Shown one piece after another: positions 48,082 to 56,272 of a DNA stretch of 64,000 bases. This DNA comes from Clostridia bacterium. GTDB lineage: Bacteria; Bacillota; Clostridia; Oscillospirales; CAG-272. The notes under the pieces are model-generated. The model was not told the DNA's origin. It was given only the letters and a program-made list of their open reading frames with translations, and ran no database searches. A program made the translations under genes and the position numbers. The stretch covers positions 1 to 64,000 of the forward strand of contig JAGASS010000016.1 in the NCBI GenBank assembly GCA_017621655.1, given 5' to 3'. Each line of letters starts with the position of its first letter. Position 1 is the stretch's first letter.

Positions 48082-48732
48082 TCAAATGATGCTTGATAGT
48101 CCTTCTGGATCAATAACGGTAACGCTTCTTCCGTCGACCGAAATGAGTCCCAGCTCGGTAAGCTCGTCGAGTGCGCGGTAAAGGGAAGCGCGTCCGATCC
48201 CGAGGGCGGATGCGAGCTTTACCTTCGTTTGTGCGATGCTGTTTTCCTCGCGCGTTAGATACGCGGCAAGCTTTTGCGTAACGGACGGGGCAGAAAGCTC
48301 GGATATTCTCTTATTCAGAAAGCGTATCTTCCCCGAAAGGAAGGTGACGTATGAAAGAGCAAACGCGCTGTTATCGCGGATAAGCCCGGTAATAAGCCCG
48401 ATGGGCATAAAGAATGCCGAGGCGTCACCGTCCGCGCGCAGTATCGTTACCGCCTCGTTTTCCTCGCTGAAAAGAGAAGCGGCGCCGAAGACCTTGCCTT
48501 TTTCAAGCCGTTGCAGAAGCACGGGAAGCCCGTTGCCCTTACGGAAAACAAGGACACTGCCCGTCAGTATCAGAAACAGACCGAGTCCGTTTGCCGATAT
48601 TTCCTCGCCGTCGGAAGCTGAAACCGTTTTACAGCGGCTGTCCGAAACAATATCGGAAAGCTTAACGTCGGAAAGGGAACGGAATATAGGGTGCTTTTTA
48701 AGCAAAGCCGTAATTTCGCCTTTATCAAACAT
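48082..48732 (-). CDS. Crp/Fnr family transcriptional regulator
   Basis: 216 residues: cyclic-nucleotide-type beta-roll (about 15-115), long dimer helix (about 115-140) and a winged HTH (about 145-205) with K-V-K-L-A-S-A-L-G-I-G-R-A-S-L-Y-R-A-L as recognition region. No cysteine cluster for a 4Fe-4S centre, so not a canonical FNR. Start chosen at the ATG 6 bases after GGAG; a TTG 12 bases upstream covers that site. Leads the ABC importer operon and has a perfect palindrome across its own transcription start, so autoregulation is likely. Confidence 0.88.
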   Translation of the reverse strand: MFDKGEITALLKKHPIFRSLSDVKLSDIVSDSRCKTVSASDGEEISANGLGLFLILTGSVLVFRKGNGLPVLLQRLEKGKVFGAASLFSEENEAVTILRADGDASAFFMPIGLITGLIRDNSAFALSYVTFLSGKIRFLNKRISELSAPSVTQKLAAYLTREENSIAQTKVKLASALGIGRASLYRALDELTELGLISVDGRSVTVIDPEGLSSII

Positions 48733-48745
48733 ATCATTCTCCAAA

Positions 48746-48763
48746 GTGTCTCATTTGAGACAC
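48746..48763 (-). promoter_or_regulatory. palindromic operator of the Crp/Fnr-ABC operon
   Basis: Perfect 18-base palindrome GTGTCTCAAATGAGACAC beginning 4 bases after the -10 and covering the expected transcription start. The position predicts repression by the encoded regulator. It differs from the classical TGTGA-N6-TCACA Crp site. Confidence 0.75.
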
Positions 48764-48767
48764 CTAC

Positions 48768-48796
48768 ATTATATCACCGCCAAGAATAATTGTCAA
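48768..48796 (-). promoter_or_regulatory. promoter of the Crp/Fnr-ABC operon
   Basis: Perfect TTGACA and TATAAT with a 17-base spacer on the minus strand, followed by the palindromic operator. Confidence 0.88.
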
Positions 48797-48824
48797 TAGT
48801 TTTGAAAAAAATATACAGTAATTA

Positions 48825-49781
48825 TCAGTATACTTTGTTGATACCCTCACCGCAGTGTATAAACGATCTGATGTTATCGCAAAGAATGCCGATCATACGG
48901 TGTCTTGCCTCGATCGATATCCATGCGGCGTGAGGAGTTATAATACAGTTATCAAGAGTGAGCAGAGGATTGTCTTTCTCGGGCGGCTCCTTGACCATTA
49001 CGTCGATAGCCGCGCCTGCAAGCGTACCGTCCTTAAGTGCCGTATACAGATCGGATTCGTTAATGACCGCACCGCGAGAGGTGTTGATAAGATACGCGCC
49101 CTTTTTCATTTTTGAAAGGAATTCCGAATTGACCATTCCTCTCGTTTCGTCGGTGAGAGGGCAGTGAATCGATATAAAATCGGACTCTGAAAGAAGCGTT
49201 TCCTTATCGGTGAATTCGATTCCGTCAATAACCTCATTTTTTACGCTTCTGCGGTAGGCAAGAACTCTCATACCGAAGGCAGAGCAGAGCTTTGCGAATC
49301 TCATGCCGATAGCGCCGCAGCCGTAAACGCCGACGGTCTTGTTTTCAAGCTCAACGTAGGGGATGGATTGATAAGCAAAATCGGCGCGTCCCGTCCAGGT
49401 TCCGCTGAGGACCGCCTTGCGGTATAGATCGATTCTTGTCGACACGGCAAGCATAAGAGAAAACGCAAACTGCGATACCGACGAGGTCGAATAACCCGGG
49501 ATGTTGCAGACTTCAACACCTCGTGCGCGGCAGGCAGGAACGTCTATCATGTCATATCCCGTACCGAAAGCCGATATAAATTTAAGGTTGGGACACTTAT
49601 TTAGGACCTCCTCCGTTATGTGCATACGGTTGGTTATTACGATGTCCGCGTCACCGATTCGCTCGGCAACCTCGCTTTCCAAGCTGCGGTCATAGATCGT
49701 GTAGGTGCCGAATTCGCTTAAAAAGCTCCAATCAAGGTCACCGGGATTCACGGCAAAGCCGTCCAGGATAACAGTTTTCAT
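48825..49781 (-). CDS. D-2-hydroxyacid dehydrogenase
   Basis: NAD-dependent oxidoreductase of the D-isomer-specific 2-hydroxyacid family (glycerate dehydrogenase/hydroxypyruvate reductase type). 318 residues; nucleotide motif V-G-V-Y-G-C-G-A-I-G, catalytic Arg in N-T-S-R-G-A-V, Glu in D-V-M-V-K-E-P-P and His in T-P-H-A-A-W. Start M-K-T-V-I-L is 5 bases after GGAGG. Reads out divergently from the LCP gene. Natural substrate not decided. Confidence 0.92.
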   Translation of the reverse strand: MKTVILDGFAVNPGDLDWSFLSEFGTYTIYDRSLESEVAERIGDADIVITNRMHITEEVLNKCPNLKFISAFGTGYDMIDVPACRARGVEVCNIPGYSTSSVSQFAFSLMLAVSTRIDLYRKAVLSGTWTGRADFAYQSIPYVELENKTVGVYGCGAIGMRFAKLCSAFGMRVLAYRRSVKNEVIDGIEFTDKETLLSESDFISIHCPLTDETRGMVNSEFLSKMKKGAYLINTSRGAVINESDLYTALKDGTLAGAAIDVMVKEPPEKDNPLLTLDNCIITPHAAWISIEARHRMIGILCDNIRSFIHCGEGINKVY

Positions 49782-49845
49782 AAATACCTCCAATATTTTT
49801 CAACAAAATTTTACAGTGTATAAATAAATGCGACACCAATAGGTC

Positions 49846-49874
49846 TTGACATTTGTCGAATAAAATGATACCAT
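49846..49874 (+). promoter_or_regulatory. promoter of the LCP gene
   Basis: TTGACA and TACCAT with 17-base spacer, about 47 bases before the start codon. Confidence 0.6.
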
Positions 49875-49920
49875 AGTACGGAATGATTATGTAACCGTAC
49901 TTGTAAGAAAGGTCAATATA

Positions 49921-51318
49921 ATGAATAATCAAGGAAAAACTACAGCGACGGGATTTGGCTCGTCTCTGGGTACGAAAGTGAGAAGAGTCAAAACGCGTAA
50001 AGCTCTCAAGGTGATACTCGTTTCCCTTATATCTCTGCTTCTCGTAATAACCTGCGCCGGAGTAGCGATCGTTATGCCGCTTCTTCAGGCGTACAATAAA
50101 AGCTATACCAATGTTCCGATAATTACTACTCCTCCCGGATACAGCTTCGTGATTCCTCCGATAATGGGTGACAGTACAGAGGGAAAGCCGTTTGTAGGTG
50201 AAAACGGTAACTGGTGGATAGGTGATTTTGATACCGGCATCGCGGTTAAATACGGCAACGTCGAGACTGACGAAAACGGTGATGAGTATGCTCCTATCGC
50301 AAACGAGCCGATCATCGGTGAAAACGGAAACTGGCTGATAGGAGACAATGATACAGGGGTCAAGGCGGATATAACTACGGGACTCCCCGAGCCGCCTCCC
50401 GTAACGACGGGACCCGACGGTGGCAGCAGCTCTACGGGAACGGGTAAGCCCGTTACCGTAAACGGTATCTATAAGGTCGAAAAGAAGGACCCCGATATAG
50501 AGAATATACTTCTCGTCGGTACCGACAGCCGTAATATGTCTTCCCTCAAGGGACGTTCTGATACAATGATCGTTTGCTCTTACAATAAGAGAACGGGCAA
50601 GGCGAAGCTCATATCCTTTATGAGAGATACCCTCGTTCCTATCGAGGGACTCGGTAAAAACGGCGGAATCCTCTGGCAGCGTCTTAACGCAACCTTCTCG
50701 CTCAGCGGAATCGCCTGCACGGTAAATACGATAAATCAGCTCTTCGGACTTGATATTCAAAGATTCGTAATAGTGAACTTTGAGGGAACGAAAAACCTTA
50801 TCGACTCGTGCGGCGGCGTAAACGTCAAGCTGACGGATACTCCCGGTGACCCGAGAGGTGAGGTCCAGTGGATACAGAACTCAGGATACAAGGTAATCAA
50901 AAACAGTGACGGAACTTATCATCTCGACGGAGACGCGGCTCTCATACACATGCGTCAAAGATACGGAAGCTCCGACGTTACCCGTACAAACAGACAGAGA
51001 AAGGTGCTTATGGCACTTTTCCAGCAGGTAGTTGCATCGCGCGATATAACCGAGATATACGACCTTGTGCGTAACGCATTTAACTCAAAAATGTTCCAGA
51101 CGAACATTCCGCTTACCGAGATGCTCGACCTCGCGGCAAGCGTCGCTTCGAACGGTGCAAATATGAGCATTGGCTCTCACCGAATACCGACGTCATATTG
51201 GAACATACGCTTTAATATGAGCACGCAGCAGCAGGTAACCTCGGGAGGCGCACAGGTGCTTCAGATCAACTTTAACGAGCAGAAAGCAAAGGTCCAGGAA
51301 TTCGTATACGGTAAATAA
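49921..51318 (+). CDS. LytR-CpsA-Psr (LCP) family cell-wall glycopolymer ligase
   Basis: Membrane enzyme that transfers undecaprenyl-linked glycopolymers (teichoic acid or capsule type) to peptidoglycan. 465 residues: cytoplasmic basic start, one membrane helix (about 37-60), an extracellular linker (about 65-185), then the LCP domain (about 195-440) with L-L-V-G-T-D-S-R near its start, G-R-S-D-T-M-I, M-R-D-T and H-M-R-Q-R-Y-G. The linker holds two copies of a G-E-N-G-N-W-x-I-G-D-x-D-T-G motif (near residues 97 and 137), not usual in LCP proteins. AAGGTC is a weak ribosome-binding site. Monocistronic. Confidence 0.92.
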   Translation: MNNQGKTTATGFGSSLGTKVRRVKTRKALKVILVSLISLLLVITCAGVAIVMPLLQAYNKSYTNVPIITTPPGYSFVIPPIMGDSTEGKPFVGENGNWWIGDFDTGIAVKYGNVETDENGDEYAPIANEPIIGENGNWLIGDNDTGVKADITTGLPEPPPVTTGPDGGSSSTGTGKPVTVNGIYKVEKKDPDIENILLVGTDSRNMSSLKGRSDTMIVCSYNKRTGKAKLISFMRDTLVPIEGLGKNGGILWQRLNATFSLSGIACTVNTINQLFGLDIQRFVIVNFEGTKNLIDSCGGVNVKLTDTPGDPRGEVQWIQNSGYKVIKNSDGTYHLDGDAALIHMRQRYGSSDVTRTNRQRKVLMALFQQVVASRDITEIYDLVRNAFNSKMFQTNIPLTEMLDLAASVASNGANMSIGSHRIPTSYWNIRFNMSTQQQVTSGGAQVLQINFNEQKAKVQEFVYGK

Positions 51319-51325
51319 AAACAGG

Positions 51326-51357
51326 TGGGCGCCACGTAAAGTGGCGCTCATTTTTTT
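51326..51357. terminator. terminator between LCP and queT genes
   Basis: Stem TGGGCGCCAC/GTGGCGCTCA followed by TTTTTTT on the plus strand. Confidence 0.85.
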
Positions 51358-51358
51358 G

Positions 51359-51847
51359 CTATTTTAACTGTTCTCTTAAATGCTTCGGCATTGCATTCAT
51401 AAGCAGTAAACCGAGCACTCCGCAGGAAAGCATCTCGCCGATAAATACCGTGAGAGCAAAGAAGGGAACACCGCCCTCAAAGCAGTAAACGTACTTTAAG
51501 ACAAGCGGAACGATCACGGTGTTTGCAAGTATCGGCGGTATGGGTGCAAGATATTTCGAAACGCGTCCGATATAATACGTACCGAAAGCGCCGATAAGCG
51601 TTGCAATGCTACCGAACAGAACGTCAAGGGGAAGCGCGCCGTATAAAAAATTTGAAAGCGCACAGCCGATAAACAGCCCGGGGATCGCCGCAGGTGTAAA
51701 CAGCGGCAGTATCGTCAGCGCCTCGGAAAGCCGAAGCTGGATCACTCCTCGGTCAAGGTTGAGCATCGCGCTGACTCCCGTCAGCACTACGTAAAGCGCG
51801 GCGATCAGAGCCGCCTTTGTGATAAATTGGGTCTTTTGCCTTTTCAT
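51359..51847 (-). CDS. queT: QueT family queuosine-precursor transporter
   Basis: Small integral membrane S-component type transporter thought to import queuosine precursors such as preQ1 or preQ0, working with an ECF module encoded elsewhere. 162 residues, five to six helices; conserved G-V-I-Q-L-R-L-S-E-A-L-T-I-L-P and P-A-I-P-G-L-F-I-G-C motifs. Directly controlled by a preQ1-I riboswitch in its leader, which strongly supports the substrate class. AAAGGAG lies 10 bases before the ATG. Confidence 0.95.
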   Translation of the reverse strand: MKRQKTQFITKAALIAALYVVLTGVSAMLNLDRGVIQLRLSEALTILPLFTPAAIPGLFIGCALSNFLYGALPLDVLFGSIATLIGAFGTYYIGRVSKYLAPIPPILANTVIVPLVLKYVYCFEGGVPFFALTVFIGEMLSCGVLGLLLMNAMPKHLREQLK

Positions 51848-51860
51848 GGTTATAAAACTC

Positions 51861-51899
51861 CTTTAGTTTTGTTTTAAGTGAGGAAGGTCTCGAACTCAC
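51861..51899 (-). promoter_or_regulatory. preQ1-I riboswitch
   Basis: Minus strand: P1 stem GTGAG/CTCAC closes a 12-base loop containing GAGACC, followed by an A-rich tail (TTAAAACAAAACTAA) that forms the H-type pseudoknot with the loop (GA/TC and G-C pairs through ACTA). It runs straight into AAAGGAG, the queT ribosome-binding site, so ligand binding would hide it and stop translation. Layout and loop/tail lengths match the class I aptamer of B. subtilis queC. Confidence 0.9.
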
Positions 51900-51907
51900 T
51901 GCTAAAT

Positions 51908-51936
51908 ATTTTAGCATAAAAACCGAGTATTTTCAA
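51908..51936 (-). promoter_or_regulatory. queT promoter
   Basis: TTGAAA and TAAAAT with 17-base spacer on the minus strand; transcription would start about 51900, at the first base of the aptamer. Confidence 0.65.
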
Positions 51937-51971
51937 TATATAAATATAATTTTTCAAAAGAGCTAAAAATA

Positions 51972-52000
51972 TTGACAGTTTCGGCAATATGTGATATAAT
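51972..52000 (+). promoter_or_regulatory. aspS promoter
   Basis: Perfect TTGACA, 17 bases, TATAAT; start codon 39 bases on. No T-box is present. Confidence 0.9.
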
Positions 52001-52038
52001 TCCAAGATGAATAAATATTTTCGGAAAGAGTGAAAAAT

Positions 52039-53829
52039 ATGTCACAGCTACTTACAGTTAACGACAAAAGAACAAAATACTGCGGGCAGTTTAGAGAATC
52101 AGACGTCGGCTCGCGCGCTTGCGTTATGGGATGGGTGCAGAGAGCAAGAGACCTCGGCAGTCTTATCTTCATAGACCTGCGCGACCGTACAGGTATCGTA
52201 CAGCTCGCTTTTGACGACAATACCGCACGAGAGGTATTTGACCTTGCGTTCTCGGTACGCTCTGAATTCGTCCTTTGTGCAAAGGGCGTCGTAAGAGAGC
52301 GTTCGTCGGTAAACGATACCATCCCGACAGGACACGTTGAGATCGCAGTCGACGAGCTTAAGATCCTCTCCGCTTCGCAGACGCCTCCCTTCGAGATCGT
52401 CGAGAACAGCAACGTCAAGCCCGAGCTTCGCCTGAAGCACCGTTACCTTGACCTTCGCCGTCCCGACCTTCAGCAGCATATTATCGACCGTGCAAAGATA
52501 ACCCGTATCGCAAGAGAATACTTTGCAGATCAGGGCTTTATCGATATTGAAACTCCTAACCTGATAGCTCCTACTCCCGAGGGAGCAAGAGACTATCTTG
52601 TTCCTTCCCGTGTTCACCACGGCAAGTTCTACGCGCTCCCACAGTCTCCTCAGCTCTATAAGCAGCTTCTTATGCTTTCGGGCTTCGACCGCTATATTCA
52701 GATCGCGCGTTGCTTCCGTGACGAGGACCTCCGTGCTGACCGTCAGCCCGAGTTCACGCAGATAGACCTTGAAATGTCCTTCGTAACGCAGGACGACGTT
52801 ATCTCGGTAACCGAGGGCTTCCTCAAAAAGGTGTTCAAGGAATTCAAGGGTATAGACCTTGAATTGCCCCTCCTCCGTATGACTTACGACGAGGCAATGA
52901 ACCGCTTCGGATCCGATAAGCCCGACCTCCGCTTCGGCTTTGAGCTTACCGACCTTTCATCCGTTCTTTCGGGATGCGGCTTCAAGGTATTTGCAGGCGC
53001 GATCGAGAACGGCGGAAGCGTCCGCGGTATCAATATCAAGGGCGGCGCAAAGTTCTCGCGTAAGGAGATCGACTCTCTTACCGAGTTCGTTAAGAGCTAT
53101 AAGGCAAAGGGTCTTGCGTGGTATAAGAATAACGCAGGCGAAGTTTCCTCCTCCTACGCAAAGTTCCTGACCGACGAAGAAAACGCGGCAGTCGTAAACA
53201 CTCTCGGAATCGAGGAGGGCGACCTTGCGCTCATCGTTGCCGATAAGAATAAGGTCGTATTTGATTCTCTCGGCGCACTCCGCTGCGAGGTAGCTAAGAG
53301 AATGGGACTTCTTGATCCTAACGACTATAAGCTCCTTTGGGTAACCGAGTTCCCGCTGTTTGAATACGACGAGGACGACGGACGCTACTATGCAAAGCAT
53401 CACCCCTTCACGATGCCCTTTGCAGAGGACATTGAGTACCTCACGTCCGACCCCGGAAGAGTTCGTTCTATCGCATACGACATCGTTATCAACGGTACAG
53501 AGGCAGGCGGTGGCTCTATCCGTATCCATGACGGCGAGATCCAGAACAAGATGTTCGAGGCACTTGGCTTCACTCCCGAGGAAGCGCATGCGAAGTTCGG
53601 CTTCCTGCTTGAAGCATTCAAGTACGGCACGCCTCCTCACGGCGGTCTCGCATTCGGTCTTGACCGACTTGTAACTCTCCTTCTCGGTCTTGAGGATATA
53701 AGAGACGTTATCGCATTCCCGAAGGTGCAGAACGCATCCGAGCTTATGACGAAGTGTCCTTCGCTCCCCGACCCGAAAGCACTCTCCGAGCTTGCGATCG
53801 CGGTTATCGAAACCGAAGACGAAGAATAA
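52039..53829 (+). CDS. aspS: aspartate--tRNA ligase
   Basis: Charges tRNA-Asp (and possibly tRNA-Asn in non-discriminating versions). 596 residues, the normal bacterial type with the GAD insertion domain. OB-fold anticodon domain (about 15-105), class II motif 2 (R-C-F-R-D-E-D-L-R) and motif 3 (G-G-L-A-F-G-L-D-R-L) are intact, with Q-S-P-Q-L-Y-K-Q near 195. The start is the ATG at 52039 (M-S-Q-L-L), 9 bases after AAAGAG; a GTG 9 bases earlier overlaps it. Whether it is discriminating cannot be told. Confidence 0.97.
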   Translation: MSQLLTVNDKRTKYCGQFRESDVGSRACVMGWVQRARDLGSLIFIDLRDRTGIVQLAFDDNTAREVFDLAFSVRSEFVLCAKGVVRERSSVNDTIPTGHVEIAVDELKILSASQTPPFEIVENSNVKPELRLKHRYLDLRRPDLQQHIIDRAKITRIAREYFADQGFIDIETPNLIAPTPEGARDYLVPSRVHHGKFYALPQSPQLYKQLLMLSGFDRYIQIARCFRDEDLRADRQPEFTQIDLEMSFVTQDDVISVTEGFLKKVFKEFKGIDLELPLLRMTYDEAMNRFGSDKPDLRFGFELTDLSSVLSGCGFKVFAGAIENGGSVRGINIKGGAKFSRKEIDSLTEFVKSYKAKGLAWYKNNAGEVSSSYAKFLTDEENAAVVNTLGIEEGDLALIVADKNKVVFDSLGALRCEVAKRMGLLDPNDYKLLWVTEFPLFEYDEDDGRYYAKHHPFTMPFAEDIEYLTSDPGRVRSIAYDIVINGTEAGGGSIRIHDGEIQNKMFEALGFTPEEAHAKFGFLLEAFKYGTPPHGGLAFGLDRLVTLLLGLEDIRDVIAFPKVQNASELMTKCPSLPDPKALSELAIAVIETEDEE

Positions 53830-53833
53830 TATT

Positions 53834-53868
53834 AAGATCCCCGACGGGGCGCCGTCGGGGATCTTTGA
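53834..53868 (+). terminator. aspS terminator
   Basis: Fourteen-base-pair stem AAGATCCCCGACGG/CCGTCGGGGATCTT; the T-tract is short (TTTG). Confidence 0.75.
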
Positions 53869-53877
53869 TGAAATGTC

Positions 53878-53906
53878 TTGACATTCAGCACAGCGTGTGC
53901 TATAAT
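53878..53906 (+). promoter_or_regulatory. promoter of the tetR-acyl-CoA synthetase operon
   Basis: Perfect TTGACA, 17 bases, TATAAT. One operator copy lies in the spacer and another just past the start. Confidence 0.9.
53887..53901 (+). promoter_or_regulatory. TetR operator 1
   Basis: AGCACAGCGTGTGCT, a near-perfect palindrome between the -35 and -10 boxes, where bound repressor would block RNA polymerase. Confidence 0.75.
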
Positions 53907-53913
53907 GCTCCTC

Positions 53914-53928
53914 GGCACACAGTGTGCT
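53914..53928 (+). promoter_or_regulatory. TetR operator 2
   Basis: GGCACACAGTGTGCT, same pattern (RGCACAnnGTGTGCT) as operator 1, centred 27 bases further on and just behind the -10. Confidence 0.75.
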
Positions 53929-53943
53929 GGGAGGAGGAAAGCT

Positions 53944-54525
53944 ATGACGCGAAGCCAGAATAACGGACTTATCCGCGACGAAATGTCGGACAGAATAATA
54001 GACGTAGCGGAAGAGATCGCTATCGAAAACGGCACGGAAGACCTGACCGTCAGAAAGATCCTCCGTTCGCTCGGAATAACGAACAGAGTTTTTTATAACC
54101 GATTCCATAATATCGGGGAAGTGCTTGAGCGCGTCTATGAAAAGACGGTGCTCAAAGCAAGAAACTGCATAATGGCTCGTTCGGATGCGAAAAAAGACTT
54201 TTTCGAAAACGTTTATGACCTCGTTTCAGAGATCATCTCGATGTCGTACGAAAGCCGCAAGCAAATGAGTGGCTTCGTCTTCGAGACGGATTCTATCGAG
54301 ACCGAAAACCGCCTCTGGTGGACGGGTGAGATCAAAAAAATGGTCGAATATGCGATGGAAAACGGATATATAAAAAAGGTCGATTCCGACGTGCTCAGTC
54401 ATTCAATATGGTGCTTCTGCCGCGGATATAATGCTGACGTTATAGCGCAAAACATACCGAAAGAGGAAGCGGTAGCGAATTTCAGATACTCATTCTCCTT
54501 CATGATCGAAGGATTAAAAAAGTAA
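53944..54525 (+). CDS. TetR/AcrR family transcriptional regulator
   Basis: 193 residues; N-terminal HTH (about 15-60) with V-R-K-I-L-R-S-L-G-I-T-N-R-V-F-Y-N-R-F as the recognition region, the rest a helical ligand-binding and dimer domain. GGGAGGAGG gives the ATG at 53944; longer readings run into the operator. Two matching palindromes at its own promoter predict autorepression. Because the next gene makes acyl-CoA, the ligand may be a fatty acid or acyl-CoA (as in FadR-type TetR proteins); this is inference. Confidence 0.9.
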   Translation: MTRSQNNGLIRDEMSDRIIDVAEEIAIENGTEDLTVRKILRSLGITNRVFYNRFHNIGEVLERVYEKTVLKARNCIMARSDAKKDFFENVYDLVSEIISMSYESRKQMSGFVFETDSIETENRLWWTGEIKKMVEYAMENGYIKKVDSDVLSHSIWCFCRGYNADVIAQNIPKEEAVANFRYSFSFMIEGLKK

Positions 54526-54548
54526 ATTATATTGAGAGGAATATAAAA

Positions 54549-56237
54549 ATGAAAAAAGAACAGCTTCATGAAAAACAGTCCTGGACAGATTTAAGACATC
54601 TCGTAGAATGGGCTGCAGACACCTTCCCGACGCGCAACGCATATTCGTACAGAATAAAGCCGATGGATAAGGGAATTCAGACGGTGACCTTTACCGAGCT
54701 TCGCGACGACGTTCGCGCACTTGCTTCAACGTTCCTTAAAATGGGCGTAACGGGTAAGCACTGCACGGTTATCGGTAAGTTCAGCTACGACTGGGTCGTA
54801 ACCTATTTCTCGGTTCTCTCGGCAGGCGGTGTTCTCGTTCCGCTTGACCGCGATTGGGGCGAAAAGGAGCTTTGCGAAACGGCAGTAAGAGCCGACGTGT
54901 CGTTCGTTTTCTGCGATAGCGACATCGCAGAAAAAGGACAGTATATCTGCGAAAACGGTGTAAATGCTACTCCCGTTCTTCTTCTTACTGACGGCGAAAA
55001 TTCTCTTAAAGCACTCAAAGAAGAGGGCAAAAAGTACTTTGAAGCTGACTCAAATCCCTATTTCGATACCGAGCTTGATCCCGATAAGCTCGCGCTTCTT
55101 GTGTTCACTTCGGGAACGACGGGCAAGGGCAAGGGTGTTATGCTCAGTCAGAAGGCAGTTCTTTCCGATCTCGCTTCGATAATTCCGTATATCGACTTCT
55201 CGCAGAAGACGGTCGGTGTTCTTCCTCCTCATCATACCTACGGCTCGTCGGTAATGCTGATAGGTCACGCAATGATCGGCTCGGAAATATACATTTCCTC
55301 GGGTATCCGCTACATAACGAAGGAGCTTAAGGAGCAGAAGCCGGGACATCTTTGCCTTGTTCCGCTCTATCTTGAAACCTTCTACCGTAAGATAAAGGCG
55401 AACATAAAAGAGCAGGGCAAGGAAAAGCTCGTAGCAAGAATGATGAAGATATCGAACGGACTTCTTAAGATCGGTATCGATATGCGTTCAAAGTTCTTCG
55501 GAGCTATTCGCGCGGCATTCGGCGGCGAGGTCAAGATGATAATTTCCGGCGGCGCACCGATCAACCCCGATATTCTTCACTTCTTCGAGGGAATCGGAAT
55601 CTCTACTCTTAATGGCTACGGTATAACCGAGTGCGCACCGATCGTTGCGGTCAACAGAAGCCGTAGATCGGTTGAAGGAAGCGTCGGACCGATCCTTGAT
55701 ATCGACGAGATCAAGATCGACGATCCCAACGAGGACGGCGAGGGCGAGATCTGCGTCAAGGGCTCGAACGTAATGCTCGGCTATTATCAGGACGACGAAG
55801 CAACTGCAAACGCAATGACCGAGGACGGATATTTCCGTACAGGCGACTACGGTAAGATGGAGGGCGACGTGCTCTTTATCACAGGCCGTAAGAAGAATCT
55901 CATCATTCTCTCTAACGGTAAGAACGTATATCCCGAGGAGATCGAGAGTGAGTTCATGGCAACGCCCGGCGTGCTTGAAATAATCGTATATGAGGGACAG
56001 AGCAAGCGCGGCATGGAGCATAACCAGATCGTTGCAGAGATCTATCCCGATAAGGAATACCTTGAAAAGAACGGTATCGAGGACGCTTACGCACACCTCA
56101 AGCCCTACGTTGATAACTATAACCGCACCGCAGTTCCCTATAAGAAGATAGGTGTTCTCAAGGTGCGTACCGAGGAGTTCCCGAAGAATACACTCCGTAA
56201 GATCATGCGCTTCAAGCTTGATATGTCTATAGACTGA
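54549..56237 (+). CDS. AMP-dependent acyl-CoA synthetase
   Basis: ANL-superfamily ligase that activates a carboxylic acid, probably a long-chain fatty acid, to acyl-AMP and then acyl-CoA. 562 residues; motif A5-like phosphate loop F-T-S-G-T-T-G-K-G-K-G near residue 190, the adenine motif N-G-Y-G-I-T-E-C-A-P, the hinge-region F-R-T-G-D-Y-G and G-R-K-K-N-L-I-I-L-S-N-G-K-N-V-Y-P-E-E. GAGAGGA precedes the ATG; 23 bases behind the tetR gene, ending in a shared terminator. Chain-length preference is inferred from overall similarity to FadD-type enzymes. Confidence 0.92.
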   Translation: MKKEQLHEKQSWTDLRHLVEWAADTFPTRNAYSYRIKPMDKGIQTVTFTELRDDVRALASTFLKMGVTGKHCTVIGKFSYDWVVTYFSVLSAGGVLVPLDRDWGEKELCETAVRADVSFVFCDSDIAEKGQYICENGVNATPVLLLTDGENSLKALKEEGKKYFEADSNPYFDTELDPDKLALLVFTSGTTGKGKGVMLSQKAVLSDLASIIPYIDFSQKTVGVLPPHHTYGSSVMLIGHAMIGSEIYISSGIRYITKELKEQKPGHLCLVPLYLETFYRKIKANIKEQGKEKLVARMMKISNGLLKIGIDMRSKFFGAIRAAFGGEVKMIISGGAPINPDILHFFEGIGISTLNGYGITECAPIVAVNRSRRSVEGSVGPILDIDEIKIDDPNEDGEGEICVKGSNVMLGYYQDDEATANAMTEDGYFRTGDYGKMEGDVLFITGRKKNLIILSNGKNVYPEEIESEFMATPGVLEIIVYEGQSKRGMEHNQIVAEIYPDKEYLEKNGIEDAYAHLKPYVDNYNRTAVPYKKIGVLKVRTEEFPKNTLRKIMRFKLDMSID

Positions 56238-56238
56238 T

Positions 56239-56272
56239 AAAAAGAAGACCACCGATCGGTGGTCTTCTTTTT
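56239..56272. terminator. bidirectional terminator
   Basis: Perfect palindrome AAAAAGAAGACCACCGA and its complement, with A and T runs on both sides, between convergent genes. Confidence 0.95.

Noticed and set aside
49738-50760. 340-codon frame opposite the LCP gene
   Set aside because: Runs antisense through the LCP gene and its promoter; no ribosome-binding site.
51960-52039. T-box leader before aspS
   Set aside because: The distance from promoter to start is only about 39 bases and there is no specifier stem or terminator.
52957-54108. 383-codon frame opposite aspS
   Set aside because: Shadow of aspS, crossing the tetR promoter.
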